A stretch of 64,000 nucleotides of DNA from JABSOG01 sp041583135 (GCA_041583135.1 JBFHGJ010000005.1:61411-125410); one strand, 5' to 3'. Positions 36,654 through 46,045 are shown, numbered from the stretch's first letter. The notes: generated by a model from the sequence alone, not told the origin. Numbers and translations: made by a program.

Positions 36654-37442
36654 ATGTACCAAACGATACAGTTAGAAAGAGACAATGGCGTGGCCCGTTT
36701 GACCTTAAACCGCCCAGACAAACTCAACAGCTTCAATGTGCAAATGCATGAAGAACTTCAACATGCTCTTGATGTGATTGCAACAGATGGCACCACGCGT
36801 GCGGTATTGTTGACCGGTAGTGGCCGTGGCTTTTGTGCCGGTCAAGACTTAGGCGATCGCGCGGTATCTGCCGATGATGAGCGTCCAGATCTGGGATTGT
36901 CGGTAGAGAAATACTACAACCCGTTGATCCGTCGATTGACCAATTTGCCGATGCCGGTGATCTGCGCCATGAATGGGGTTGCCGCAGGTGCTGGCGCCAG
37001 TGTGGTGATGGCTTGCGATATCGTGTTGGCGGCCCGTTCTTCGTCGTTTATCTTATCGTTTGCCAAAGTTGGCCTGGTGCCTGACTCGGGCAGCTCATGG
37101 CATTTTGCCCGAGCCATCGGTTTGCCCCGTGCCAAGGCTTTGGCAATGTTGGGCAACAAATTGCCGGCAGAGCAGGCAGAGCAGTGGGGCCTTATCTACC
37201 AAGTGGTTGATGATGAAGTCTTACTTGACGAAGCGGGCAAATTGGCCGGACATTTGGCGACCCAACCCACAGAAGCCCTCGGCAAAATCAAAAAACTGGT
37301 CCACACTTGTTTTGATTACAGCTTAAATGAACAACTCGAACGCGAACGTGCCGACATGCAGCATCTTGGCCGTTCAGACGATTACCGTGAAGGCGTTAGC
37401 GCTTTTATGGAAAAAAGAGCGCCGCAATTTAAGGGCAAATAA
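36654..37442 (+). CDS. paaG: PaaG: 1,2-epoxyphenylacetyl-CoA isomerase
   Basis: 262-residue crotonase-fold enzyme. The oxyanion-hole segments are GSGRGFCAGQDLGDRA and NGVAAGAGASVVMACD. The aspartate in VPDSGSSWHFARAIG replaces the usual hydratase glutamate, as in PaaG. It converts ring-1,2-epoxyphenylacetyl-CoA to the oxepin form that PaaZ hydrolyses. It begins the paaG-paaI-paaJ operon; paaI follows after 14 bases. Confidence 0.94.
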   Translation: MYQTIQLERDNGVARLTLNRPDKLNSFNVQMHEELQHALDVIATDGTTRAVLLTGSGRGFCAGQDLGDRAVSADDERPDLGLSVEKYYNPLIRRLTNLPMPVICAMNGVAAGAGASVVMACDIVLAARSSSFILSFAKVGLVPDSGSSWHFARAIGLPRAKALAMLGNKLPAEQAEQWGLIYQVVDDEVLLDEAGKLAGHLATQPTEALGKIKKLVHTCFDYSLNEQLERERADMQHLGRSDDYREGVSAFMEKRAPQFKGK

Positions 37443-37456
37443 CGGGGAACATCGCG

Positions 37457-37921
37457 ATGGGTGCAAGAGAAGATAAAGCGGTTGCCGAGGCCGCCTATAC
37501 ATTGCTTGAGAACGATCCTGCGTCGAAAATGCTCGACATTAAGATTGTTGAAGTGCGTTATGATCACTGTGCGGTTTCAATGACCGTCACCGAGCAAATG
37601 ACCAATGGCTATGATGTATGTCATGGCGGCTTTATTTTCACTTTGGCCGATACCGCCGTGGCTTTTGCCTGTGCGGTAAAAGACAAGATCGCCGTGTCTG
37701 CCAGCTCGGAGATCGAGTTTTTGGCAGCGGCGAAAAAAGGCGATATTTTAACCGCCACTGCGGATGTTATTCATCATCAGGGGCGAAACTGTTTTTGCAA
37801 TATGGTGGTCAAAAACCATCATGGCGATTTGATTGCGCTTATTCATGGCCGTCAGGTGATAGTAAAACCCAACCGCTTAGGCGGCGGCAATCAAAGCATT
37901 GAACAAGAACCCAACAACTGA
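37457..37921 (+). CDS. paaI: PaaI: hydroxyphenylacetyl-CoA thioesterase
   Basis: 154-residue hot-dog thioesterase. The core YDVCHGGFIFTLADTAVAFAC contains the conserved HGG-x5-D motif of PaaI proteins. It hydrolyses CoA esters that would otherwise trap CoA during phenylacetate catabolism. ATG with GGGGAA upstream. It overlaps no neighbour; paaJ starts 13 bases after its stop. Confidence 0.95.
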   Translation: MGAREDKAVAEAAYTLLENDPASKMLDIKIVEVRYDHCAVSMTVTEQMTNGYDVCHGGFIFTLADTAVAFACAVKDKIAVSASSEIEFLAAAKKGDILTATADVIHHQGRNCFCNMVVKNHHGDLIALIHGRQVIVKPNRLGGGNQSIEQEPNN

Positions 37922-37934
37922 AAAAGGGCTTAAC

Positions 37935-39140
37935 ATGAAAGACGTATTTATTGTCGATGCTGTACGTACTCCGATTGGACGCTACGGCGGCTCACTGGCG
38001 ACTGTCAGAGGCGATGATTTGGGCGCAGCGCCGATTAAAGCGCTGATTGAGCGTAATCCGAGCCTGGATTTCAGCGAAGTTGAGGAAGTATTTTACGGTT
38101 GCGCCAATCAAGCGGGTGAAGACAACCGCAACGTCGCACGTATGAGTGCATTGTTGGCGGGACTGCCTCAGTCTGTTCCGGCGGTTACCCTTAACCGTTT
38201 ATGCGGTTCGGGTATGGACGCGGTTGGTTCTGCCGCCCGCGCCATCGCCTGTGGTGACATGAGTTTGGCTATTGCCGGTGGTGTAGAAGCCATGACCCGT
38301 GCCCCTTTTGTAATGGGCAAAGCAGGGTCTGCGTTTGACCGTCAGGCGCAAATGTATGACACCACCATGGGCTGGCGTTTTATCAACCCTCAGCTTAAAG
38401 CCGAATATGGTGTCGATTCAATGCCTGAAACGGCTGAAAACGTCGCCGAGCAGTTTGCTATCAGTCGTGAAGACCAAGACCTGTTTGCGCTGCGCAGCCA
38501 GCAAAAGACTGCCAAAGCGCAACAAGAAGGCAAGTTCGACGACGAGATAGTCGCCATCGAAGTGAAGGTCAACCGCAAACAGACCAAGCTGTTTGCTCAA
38601 GATGAGCACAACCGTCCATCGACAACGTTAGAAGCATTGGCCAAGCTGCCGACACCGTTTCGTGAAAACGGCACCGTTACCGCCGGTAACGCATCTGGCA
38701 TCAACGATGGTGCCTGTGCTTTGTTGTTGGCCGACCAAGCGGCAGTCGATAAGCACGGCTTTAAGCCGCTGGCCAAAGTGTTGGGTATGGCGACTACCGG
38801 TCTTGAGCCCCGCATTATGGGGGTAGGGCCTATCAGCGCCACACAAAAAGTGCTGAAAAAGCTCGGTATGAGCCTTGAGCAAATGGACGTGATTGAACTC
38901 AATGAAGCGTTTGCAGCACAAGGTTTGGCGGTGATGCGTGAGTTGGGCCTTAACGATGATGACCCACGGGTTAACCCCAATGGTGGTGCGATTTCTTTAG
39001 GTCACCCATTGGGCATGAGTGGTGCTCGCTTGGTGACAACTGCGGCCTATCAGCTTAAACGCACAGGTGGCAAATACGCTTTATGTACTATGTGTATTGG
39101 TGTCGGTCAAGGCATCGCACTGGTAATAGAGAGCGTTTAA
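37935..39140 (+). CDS. paaJ: PaaJ: 3-oxoadipyl-CoA/3-oxo-5,6-dehydrosuberyl-CoA thiolase
   Basis: 401 residues from ATG 37935 (MKDVFIVDAVRTPIGRYGG), with AAGGG just upstream; the open frame to 37899 lies within the end of paaI. The catalytic cysteine is in LNRLCGSGMDAV, the histidine in NPNGGAISLGHPLG and the second cysteine in LCTMCIGVGQG. It cleaves the last phenylacetate-derived oxoacyl-CoA esters to acetyl-CoA and succinyl-CoA. A weak terminator follows. Confidence 0.95.
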   Translation: MKDVFIVDAVRTPIGRYGGSLATVRGDDLGAAPIKALIERNPSLDFSEVEEVFYGCANQAGEDNRNVARMSALLAGLPQSVPAVTLNRLCGSGMDAVGSAARAIACGDMSLAIAGGVEAMTRAPFVMGKAGSAFDRQAQMYDTTMGWRFINPQLKAEYGVDSMPETAENVAEQFAISREDQDLFALRSQQKTAKAQQEGKFDDEIVAIEVKVNRKQTKLFAQDEHNRPSTTLEALAKLPTPFRENGTVTAGNASGINDGACALLLADQAAVDKHGFKPLAKVLGMATTGLEPRIMGVGPISATQKVLKKLGMSLEQMDVIELNEAFAAQGLAVMRELGLNDDDPRVNPNGGAISLGHPLGMSGARLVTTAAYQLKRTGGKYALCTMCIGVGQGIALVIESV

Positions 39141-39172
39141 CTTATTGATTTAGCCTGAAATAATGGCGATCG

Positions 39173-39197
39173 AGGACTTCTTTTGGGGAGTCCTTTA
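39173..39197 (+). terminator. Probable terminator after paaJ
   Basis: An AGGACT / AGTCCT stem with a 10-nt loop is followed by TTTAAAT. It separates paaGIJ from the paaABCDE promoter just downstream. Confidence 0.5.
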
Positions 39198-39204
39198 AAT
39201 TGAT

Positions 39205-39245
39205 GTGATACACAAATTGAGCTTTTATCAAGATATTGGTATCAT
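39205..39245 (+). promoter_or_regulatory. Candidate paaA promoter
   Basis: TTGAGC (39217-39222), a 17-bp spacer and TATCAT (39240-39245) lie about 39 bases ahead of paaA. GTGATACA (39205-39212), within TGTGATACACA, sits just upstream of the -35 box and recurs inverted at the paaZ promoter. PaaX, encoded in this operon, is the expected repressor. Confidence 0.5.
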
Positions 39246-39283
39246 AATGTGCAAATTATTATTCTTAACCGGAGTCCAGTGCA

Positions 39284-40243
39284 ATGCAAACCATTGACAA
39301 AGATGAAGCCGAATTACAAGCCGAGTTCGACAGGCGTATTGCCGAGGAACAGAAAATTGAACCGACCGACTGGATGCCAGCGGAATATCGTAAAAACCTG
39401 ATCCGTCAGATGTCGCAACATGCCCATTCCGAGGTGATCGGTATGCAGCCTGAGGGCAACTGGATCACCCGTGCACCAAGCTTGCGTCGTAAAGCGGTAT
39501 TGTTGTCAAAGGTGCAAGACGAAGGTGGTCACGGTCTGTATCTTTACAGCGCCACTGAGACGTTGGGGATTAGCCGCTCTGAAATGATTGAAGCGCTGCA
39601 AACCGGCAAAGCCAAGTATGCCTCAATCTTTAACTATCCGGCGTTGTCGTGGGCGGATATCGGCGCTATCGGTTGGTTGGTTGACGGCGCGGCCATTGTC
39701 AATCAGATCTCGTTGCAACGTACCTCATATGGACCATACTCGCGCGCGATGATCCGCATCTGTAAAGAAGAAAGCTTCCACCAAAGACAGGGCTACGAGA
39801 TCATGTACGCACTGGCTCATGGCACAGAAGTACAAAGAAAGATGGCACAAGACGCAATGAACCGTTTTTGGTGGCCGTCACTGATGATGTTCGGTCCGCA
39901 CGATAGTGACTCTGCTCATTCAAGCAAATCAATGAACTGGAAGATCAAACGAGAGTCGAACGATACCTTGCGTCAGCGCTTTGTTGACCAATCGGTGCCA
40001 CAAATTGAAGCGTTGGGACTGGAGATGCCGGACCCTGAAATCAAATGGAACGAAGAACGTGGCCACTATGACTTTGGCGAGATCAACTGGGAAGAGTTCT
40101 ATCAGGTGATCAACGGCTCAGGTCCTTGTAACTATCAGCGTTTAAAACACCACAAAGCCGCCCATGAAGAGGGTGAATGGGTGCGCGAAGCCGTTCGGGC
40201 CTACCGCAAAAAGCAAGAAAATAAAAAATCCGAGGCGGCGTAA
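39284..40243 (+). CDS. paaA: PaaA: phenylacetyl-CoA 1,2-epoxidase catalytic subunit
   Basis: 319 residues. Bacterial di-iron multicomponent monooxygenase alpha subunit. Iron ligands are visible in VQDEGGHGLYLYSATE and CKEESFHQRQGYE. With PaaB, PaaC and the reductase PaaE it inserts an oxygen atom into the ring of phenylacetyl-CoA. First gene of paaABCDEX, with its own promoter and GGAG ribosome site. Confidence 0.97.
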   Translation: MQTIDKDEAELQAEFDRRIAEEQKIEPTDWMPAEYRKNLIRQMSQHAHSEVIGMQPEGNWITRAPSLRRKAVLLSKVQDEGGHGLYLYSATETLGISRSEMIEALQTGKAKYASIFNYPALSWADIGAIGWLVDGAAIVNQISLQRTSYGPYSRAMIRICKEESFHQRQGYEIMYALAHGTEVQRKMAQDAMNRFWWPSLMMFGPHDSDSAHSSKSMNWKIKRESNDTLRQRFVDQSVPQIEALGLEMPDPEIKWNEERGHYDFGEINWEEFYQVINGSGPCNYQRLKHHKAAHEEGEWVREAVRAYRKKQENKKSEAA

Positions 40244-40325
40244 GCGTCGTGAGAGCCCTTGCAAACCTCACGTGGATGAGCGCTTTTGCAGGTCTAAGAG
40301 TCACTAAATTTAAGAGAGATATGCC

Positions 40326-40613
40326 ATGAGTCAAGAAAAATTGGCTGTATACGAAGTATTTGTCCGCTCGGCCCGCGGTTTGGATCACAAACATGTTGGT
40401 AGCCTTCATGCCGAGAGCCCTGAGCACGCCTTAATGTATGCTCGCGATTGCTATATTCGCCGCTCTGAAGGCGTTAGCATCTGGGTGGTAGAATCGAGCA
40501 ACATTACCGCTTCACAAGAAGATGATTTGGCGTCTTTTGTCGATCCGATGGATGACAAGCCTTATCGTCACGCCACTCACTATGTGCTGCCTGATAGCGT
40601 CAACAACATGTAA
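40326..40613 (+). CDS. paaB: PaaB: phenylacetyl-CoA epoxidase subunit
   Basis: 95-residue small subunit of the epoxidase. YEVFVRSARGLDHKHVGSLHA, the later HALMYARDCYIRRSEGVSIWVV and the HYVLPDSVNN tail are diagnostic. It bridges PaaAC heterodimers. It lies 82 bases after paaA and 11 bases before paaC. Confidence 0.96.
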   Translation: MSQEKLAVYEVFVRSARGLDHKHVGSLHAESPEHALMYARDCYIRRSEGVSIWVVESSNITASQEDDLASFVDPMDDKPYRHATHYVLPDSVNNM

Positions 40614-40624
40614 GGTGGCTGTAA

Positions 40625-41404
40625 ATGTCGAATTTTGTAGATTACAACGCAGATAAAGACGGGCTGTTGCGCTTTGTCTTAGGTCTGGCCGATGACTCTG
40701 TGGTTTTAGGGCATCGTTTATCTGAGTGGTGCAGCTACGCGCCATATCTGGAAGAAGATCTTGCCCTTGGCAACGTTGCTTTAGACTATGTGGGTCGTGC
40801 GCGTATGCTGTTTCAATATGCCGCCGAGCTAGAAGGTCAGGGTCGCAGTGAAGACGACTTGGCGTACTTGCGCGATGAGCGTCAATATACCAATTTACTC
40901 ATTCATGAGTTGCCAAAAGGTGATTTCGCCTTTTCGATGATGCGCCAGTTTTTTGTTGATGTATTTTATGTGCTTTACCTCGATAAGTTGACTGCCTCTA
41001 AAGATGAGCGCATCGCTGCTATTGCCGCCAAAGCCATTAAAGAGTCGCGTTATCACTTGAAACGTTCAGAGCCTTGGATCATTCAGTTGGCGCAGGGCAC
41101 AGATGAGAGCCGACAGCGCGTATTGACTGCCATTGACGAGCTTAAGGATTTCATCGGTGAGCTGTTTGAAATGCCTCAGTGGGAGCAAGCGCTGGCAGAG
41201 CAGGGGATTGCCGTTGACCGCAAAGCATTGCAAAAAGACTGGGATAACCATGTTCAGCAGTTTTTGGCCCAATCTGAGATAGAATTTGGCGATAGCCAAT
41301 TGCAGATCCGTGGCGGCCGTTTTGGCGTGCATACTGAACACTTGGGTCATATGCTCAGTGAAATGCAGTTTGTTCAGCGCGCCTATCCTGGCATGCAGTG
41401 GTAG
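40625..41404 (+). CDS. paaC: PaaC: phenylacetyl-CoA epoxidase structural subunit
   Basis: 259 residues, ferritin-like. LGHRLSEWCSYAPYLEEDLALGNVALDYVGRAR is characteristic. It resembles PaaA in fold but serves as the structural partner in the epoxidase complex. The C-terminus HLGHMLSEMQFVQRAYPGMQW matches the family. paaD begins immediately after it. Confidence 0.96.
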   Translation: MSNFVDYNADKDGLLRFVLGLADDSVVLGHRLSEWCSYAPYLEEDLALGNVALDYVGRARMLFQYAAELEGQGRSEDDLAYLRDERQYTNLLIHELPKGDFAFSMMRQFFVDVFYVLYLDKLTASKDERIAAIAAKAIKESRYHLKRSEPWIIQLAQGTDESRQRVLTAIDELKDFIGELFEMPQWEQALAEQGIAVDRKALQKDWDNHVQQFLAQSEIEFGDSQLQIRGGRFGVHTEHLGHMLSEMQFVQRAYPGMQW

Positions 41405-41409
41405 TCGCC

Positions 41410-41925
41410 ATGGCGGAGCAATTGATACCCACCGTGGCCCCGGCTTTTGCCCAAAGGCGTAAACACCGCAATGACTCGGCACATCAGCAGTTGTGGGATA
41501 TTTTAGACGAAGTATGCGACCCAGAGTTGCCGGGGTTGACCATATGGGACCTTGGGGTACTGCAAGATGTTAAGCGTGAGGGCGATGCGGTCGAGGTGGT
41601 GATCACGCCGACCTACAGCGGCTGTCCTGCGGTTGAGACCATGTCAGATGATGTGGTCAGTGCGCTTAACAAGGCCGGGTTTAGTGAGGTCAAAGTGACC
41701 GTGGCGCTTTCGCCTGCTTGGGGGAGTGATATGATCTCGCCCAAAGGCAAGGCCCATTTGGCGACCATCAAGATTGCCCCGCCGGTTGACACTGACCAAC
41801 CCAATTGTCCGGTTTGCGGTTCAAGCAACACCTTTACCATCAGCCAGTTCGGTTCGACGGCGTGTAAAGCGTTGCACCAGTGCCGTGACTGCTTCGAAAC
41901 CTTTGATTATTTCAAAAGGATTTAA
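41410..41925 (+). CDS. paaD: PaaD: iron-sulfur assembly factor for the epoxidase
   Basis: About 171 residues. A MIP18/DUF59-like domain (EVCDPELPGLTIWDLGVLQDV) precedes a C-terminal zinc-ribbon-like region with CPVCGSS and HQCRDCFETFDYFK. PaaD probably helps insert the iron-sulfur cluster of PaaE. ATG 41410 is chosen; the frame is also open to GTG 41398, which overlaps the paaC stop, and the ribosome site does not decide between them. Confidence 0.92.
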   Translation: MAEQLIPTVAPAFAQRRKHRNDSAHQQLWDILDEVCDPELPGLTIWDLGVLQDVKREGDAVEVVITPTYSGCPAVETMSDDVVSALNKAGFSEVKVTVALSPAWGSDMISPKGKAHLATIKIAPPVDTDQPNCPVCGSSNTFTISQFGSTACKALHQCRDCFETFDYFKRI

Positions 41926-41935
41926 GGGAAACCTT

Positions 41936-43021
41936 ATGAGCACAGAATTTTATGCGTTAACCATTAAAAAATTAGAGCGTTTAACCAAAGACGCCGTGGC
42001 ACTGACTTTTGATGTGCCTGAAGATCTTAAACAGACCTTTAGCTACATACAGGGCCAGCACTTGACGCTCAAAGCCGACATTGACGGCCAAGACGTGCGC
42101 CGCTCTTACTCGATTTGTTCATCGGTGCAGGCGCAAACCCTGCAAGTGGGCATTAAAGCCATTGAAGGCGGTTTATTTTCAAACTATGCCAATAGTGAAC
42201 TTAAGCAAGGCGATACCCTTGAGGTGATGCCGCCACAAGGTCATTTTTATACCGAACTCAATGAAGCCAATGAAAAACGCTACTTGTTTTTGGCCGTCGG
42301 TAGTGGCATTACGCCGTGCTTGTCGCACATTCGCTCGATTTTGGCGGCAGAGCCTAAATCGAAAGTGACCTTGGTTTATGGCAATAAATCCACGCCATTG
42401 ATGATGTTTAGAGAGTCTTTGTGTTTTCTTAAAAACCAATATATCGACCGCTTTGAACAAGTGAATCTGTTCACCAAAGAAGAAAACGAGGCGGAATTGT
42501 TCAACGGCCGTATCAGCGGACAAAAGCTGATTGATCTCGATGGCGCCAAAGTGCTTGAGATTGGTGCGTTTTCCGATGTCTTCTTATGTGGTCCTGAGCA
42601 GCTGATTGAAGAGGCTAAAGCCTGCTTTAAACACTGGGGCTTTAGCGACGACAACATCCATTATGAGCTGTTCTTCTCTGGCAGCGCGGCGCAAACCGCC
42701 GAGCAAAACAAAGCGGCCAGAGCCGAGAAATACGGTGAGCGTATTGCCAACGTATCGGTTAAAGTGGGCGGTCGTAAAACCTTCTTGGAACTTGCCATGG
42801 GTGGTGAGAACATTCTTGAGGCGGCAATGGACAGTGGTGCCGACTTGCCGTTCTCTTGTAAAGGCGGCGTTTGTGCAACTTGTAAGGCCAAGGTACTCAA
42901 AGGTAAGGTTGAAATGGACCTAAACCACTCTTTGACCGAGCAAGAAGTGCAAGAGGGCTATATTTTAACCTGTCAGTCTCACCCGGTAACCGAAGAGGTC
43001 GAGATAGACTTTGACCTTTGA
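41936..43021 (+). CDS. paaE: PaaE: NADPH-dependent reductase of phenylacetyl-CoA epoxidase
   Basis: 361 residues from ATG 41936 with AAGGGAAA upstream; the longer open frame to 41774 overlaps paaD and is not used. An FAD-binding ferredoxin reductase domain carries RRSYSICSS, then an NAD(P)-binding part has FLAVGSGITPCLSHIRSIL. A C-terminal plant-type 2Fe-2S ferredoxin domain has CKGGVCATC and a fourth cysteine in ILTCQ. It feeds electrons to PaaABC. Its end overlaps the start of paaX. Confidence 0.96.
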   Translation: MSTEFYALTIKKLERLTKDAVALTFDVPEDLKQTFSYIQGQHLTLKADIDGQDVRRSYSICSSVQAQTLQVGIKAIEGGLFSNYANSELKQGDTLEVMPPQGHFYTELNEANEKRYLFLAVGSGITPCLSHIRSILAAEPKSKVTLVYGNKSTPLMMFRESLCFLKNQYIDRFEQVNLFTKEENEAELFNGRISGQKLIDLDGAKVLEIGAFSDVFLCGPEQLIEEAKACFKHWGFSDDNIHYELFFSGSAAQTAEQNKAARAEKYGERIANVSVKVGGRKTFLELAMGGENILEAAMDSGADLPFSCKGGVCATCKAKVLKGKVEMDLNHSLTEQEVQEGYILTCQSHPVTEEVEIDFDL

Positions 43022-43925
43022 TGACTTTTTAGCTGAGCGGGCGCAAAACGCCAACATATCCAGTAAATCACAATTGGTCACCTTGTTTGGTGACGTGATG
43101 TCGGTCCATGGCGACTGGGTATGGCTCGGCAGCTTAATTGAAGCACTTGAGCCGCTCGGTTATTCTGAGCGCTTGGTGCGCACTTCGGTGTTTCGTTTAG
43201 TACAAGACGACTGGCTGCAAACCAGAAAAGTCGGTCGTAAAAGCTTCTACAGCTTTACCGACAATGCCAAAAAACATTACAAAAAAGCGGCTCGGCGGAT
43301 CTACGCCGGTCAGTTTGGGGCATGGGACGGGCGCTGGTTGATTGTCATGCCAAGCTATGTTCAAGAACCTGAGTTGTCCACCTTTCGCCGCCAGTTACAA
43401 TGGCTGGGATTTTCTCCTTTGGCCAGTGGCGTATATGCCCATCCCTCGTTTGATCAGCAATCGCTGGAAGAAACCGTACAAGAGCTGGAATTGAGTGAAA
43501 AAGTGGTGATCTTTACCAGCAACACACTTGATGACGCCTCGGCAAAAGTGCTTAAACAGCTGGTGATGGATAAGTGGAATATCAAAGAGCTGGAGCAAGA
43601 CTATCAGCGCTTCATCGACATATATCAGCCCCTTGTGACACTGCTTAAGACCAGCCGTTTGACCGACAAGCAAAGTTTTTTGCTGCGTTTGTTGCTTGTA
43701 CACGAATATCGCCGTATTTTACTCAAAGATCACGAACTGCCGCAGGATATGCTGCCCACTCCATGGGCCGGTTTTGCTGCCCATAAACTGGTTAGTCAGT
43801 TGTATGGCCTGCTGGCAAATGCGTCAACCCATTACATCAAAAGGGCACTGCAAAATGCCGATGGCAAATTGCCAGAAGAATCCACCGACTTTTGGGTTCG
43901 GTTTAAATATGAACATGTACAATGA
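43011..43925 (+). CDS. paaX: PaaX: phenylacetyl-CoA-responsive repressor
   Basis: 304 residues. An N-terminal winged helix carries WLGSLIEALEPLGYSERLVRTSVFRL and LQTRKVGRKSFYSFTDNAKK, as in E. coli PaaX (RTALFRL, RIGRRSFYSLSD). PaaX represses paa promoters until phenylacetyl-CoA binds. TTG 43011 is the only suitable start and overlaps paaE by 11 bases, so PaaX is made from the operon it is expected to control. Candidate operators lie at the paaA and paaZ promoters. Confidence 0.94.
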   Translation: MTFDDFLAERAQNANISSKSQLVTLFGDVMSVHGDWVWLGSLIEALEPLGYSERLVRTSVFRLVQDDWLQTRKVGRKSFYSFTDNAKKHYKKAARRIYAGQFGAWDGRWLIVMPSYVQEPELSTFRRQLQWLGFSPLASGVYAHPSFDQQSLEETVQELELSEKVVIFTSNTLDDASAKVLKQLVMDKWNIKELEQDYQRFIDIYQPLVTLLKTSRLTDKQSFLLRLLLVHEYRRILLKDHELPQDMLPTPWAGFAAHKLVSQLYGLLANASTHYIKRALQNADGKLPEESTDFWVRFKYEHVQ

Positions 43926-43973
43926 TGTTCAGCCCAAGCGCGTGTCCTTAATCCAACCTTTTTAGAGAACATC

Positions 43974-46028
43974 ATGAACGATAACAATACAGCGGTAGTC
44001 AGCGTAGATATCAATCATCAAGTGGGCGTGATAACCATCGATTATGCCCCTGTCAACGCTTTGTCCCAAGCGGTGCGTAGTGGTTTGGTCAGTGCCATTG
44101 ACGCGTTGGAGCAAAACGCAGAAGTTAAAGCCATTGTGCTGACCTGTAAGGGCCGCACCTTTATCGCCGGTGCCGATATCAAAGAATTCGGCAAGCCGCC
44201 GACAGAACCGTTTTTACCCGATGTCGTCAACCGCATTGAAAATGCCGCCAAGCCTGTGGTCGCAGCGATGTTTGGCACCTCATTGGGTGGTGGTCTTGAG
44301 GTGGCTCTGGCTTGTCACTATCGCGTCGCTTTAAGTGCGGCCAAAGTGGGTTTGCCTGAGGTCAATCTTGGGCTTATTCCCGGCGCTGGTGGCACCCAAA
44401 GGACCATGCGACTGTTAGGGGTGGAACAAGCGCTGGAGATGGTGACCTCTGGTAAACACATTAGCGCGGCGAGTCTAAAAGACAGCGGGTTGTTTGATGC
44501 CCTGTATGAAGATGATTTACTCAACAACGCCTTGGCATTTGCCGAGCAATTGATTGCAGATGATAAGCTTACGCCACGTAAAGTGGGTGATATGGCAGTT
44601 GAAACGGCTGACTTAGACTGGGATGGCATTAAGGCCGGTATTGTTAAAAAGGCCCGTGGCAAAGAGGCTCCGGTAGTTGCCTTTGAAGTATTAAAGGCCA
44701 CCCACAACCTTAACATTGAACAGGGAATGGCGTTTGAGCGTGAGCAATTTTTAAAACTGCGCGACTCAGAACAGTCGGCGGCCTTGCGCCATGCCTTTGC
44801 CGCTGAAAAAGCAGCGGCAAAATTGACTATCGATGCCGAGCCTATGGTAGTACAGAAAGTCGGTATTATCGGTGGTGGCAACATGGGCTCTGGTATTGCT
44901 ACTGCATTTTTATCTGCCGGTTTTGATGTGCAGTTGATTGAACAAAACCATGATGCCCTCGGTGCTGGCATGGGACGCATTAAAGCCAATTTTGACGGCA
45001 ACGTAAAACGAGGCCGTATGAGCGCTGACAAGGCCGATCTGTTATTGGCCAACTTAATCGGCAGCACTGAATATGAAACCTTAGGTGATTGCGATTTGGT
45101 CATCGAAGCGGTGTTTGAAGACATTGAGGTGAAAAAGACTCTGTTTGCCAAGCTTGACGGCGTTTGTAAAGCTCAAGCGATTTTGGCGACCAATACCTCT
45201 TATCTTGATATCGACGAGATAGCCCAAGCGGTGAAAAATCCTGAGCGCGTTGTTGGTATGCACTTTTTCAGCCCGGCCAATATCATGAAGTTATTGGAAG
45301 TCGTTAAGGCCGCCAAAACCTCAGATGTTGCCATTGCTACAGCCATGAACGTTGGTAAAAAACTCGGCAAGGTGTCGGTGCTGGTTGGCGTCTGCTTTGG
45401 CTTTGCCGGTAACCGCATGTATACGCGCTATGGCCGTGAAGTTCAGCAAATGTTGCTAGAGGGGGCCAGCGTTGCTCAAATCGATAACGCCTTGACCAGT
45501 TTTGGCATGGCGATGGGACCGTTGGCCGTGCAGGATTTATCGGGGATTGATATCGGCCACAACGCCCGCAGTGCGCAACCGTTTCCTGAGCATGATCCGG
45601 GGTACTTCCGCGCGGCGGCCACCATGGTTGAGCATGGTCGCTTAGGGCGTAAAACCGGCAAGGGTTTTTACTTGTATGATGAAAACAACCGCCCGGTCGA
45701 TGATCCTGAAGCGGAGAAGCTTATTCGAGCCAAGGCACAAGAACTTGGGATTGCTCAGCAAAGCTTTGATGACGAAGAAATTGTACATCGTGCCATCTTT
45801 GCGCTGATCAGTGAAGGGTTGGCTTTGCTTGAGGGCGGTATTGTGCAGCGTATGAGCGACATTGATGTGATTTGGCTGCATGGTTATGGCTTTCCGCGTC
45901 ACAAAGGTGGACCGATGTTTCAGGCGATGTCGCTAGGTGAAGTCAATGTTGCCAATCTATTGGCCGATTTACAACACCGCTTTGGTGAGCAGATTTGGCC
46001 GGTGCTCGATACCAGTCCTTTGGCCTAA
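43974..46028 (+). CDS. Fused enoyl-CoA hydratase / 3-hydroxyacyl-CoA dehydrogenase (PaaF-PaaH function)
   Basis: 684 residues. An N-terminal crotonase domain (about 1-190) carries FIAGADIKEFG and LGLIPGAGGTQR, with glutamate in PEVNLGLIP. A 3-hydroxyacyl-CoA dehydrogenase follows, with NAD-binding GIIGGGNMGSGIATAF at about 298, then FFSPANIMKLLEV and two C-terminal dimerisation domains. In E. coli the paa pathway uses separate PaaF and PaaH; here one protein probably does both steps. It follows paaX after 48 bases. It could also act in general beta-oxidation. Confidence 0.88.
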   Translation: MNDNNTAVVSVDINHQVGVITIDYAPVNALSQAVRSGLVSAIDALEQNAEVKAIVLTCKGRTFIAGADIKEFGKPPTEPFLPDVVNRIENAAKPVVAAMFGTSLGGGLEVALACHYRVALSAAKVGLPEVNLGLIPGAGGTQRTMRLLGVEQALEMVTSGKHISAASLKDSGLFDALYEDDLLNNALAFAEQLIADDKLTPRKVGDMAVETADLDWDGIKAGIVKKARGKEAPVVAFEVLKATHNLNIEQGMAFEREQFLKLRDSEQSAALRHAFAAEKAAAKLTIDAEPMVVQKVGIIGGGNMGSGIATAFLSAGFDVQLIEQNHDALGAGMGRIKANFDGNVKRGRMSADKADLLLANLIGSTEYETLGDCDLVIEAVFEDIEVKKTLFAKLDGVCKAQAILATNTSYLDIDEIAQAVKNPERVVGMHFFSPANIMKLLEVVKAAKTSDVAIATAMNVGKKLGKVSVLVGVCFGFAGNRMYTRYGREVQQMLLEGASVAQIDNALTSFGMAMGPLAVQDLSGIDIGHNARSAQPFPEHDPGYFRAAATMVEHGRLGRKTGKGFYLYDENNRPVDDPEAEKLIRAKAQELGIAQQSFDDEEIVHRAIFALISEGLALLEGGIVQRMSDIDVIWLHGYGFPRHKGGPMFQAMSLGEVNVANLLADLQHRFGEQIWPVLDTSPLA

Positions 46029-46045
46029 TTTTTCAGGAGTATGGT

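Noticed and set aside
44318..45151. 277-residue minus-strand frame
   Set aside because: It is the antisense of the hydratase/dehydrogenase gene, with low-complexity content typical of shadow frames.
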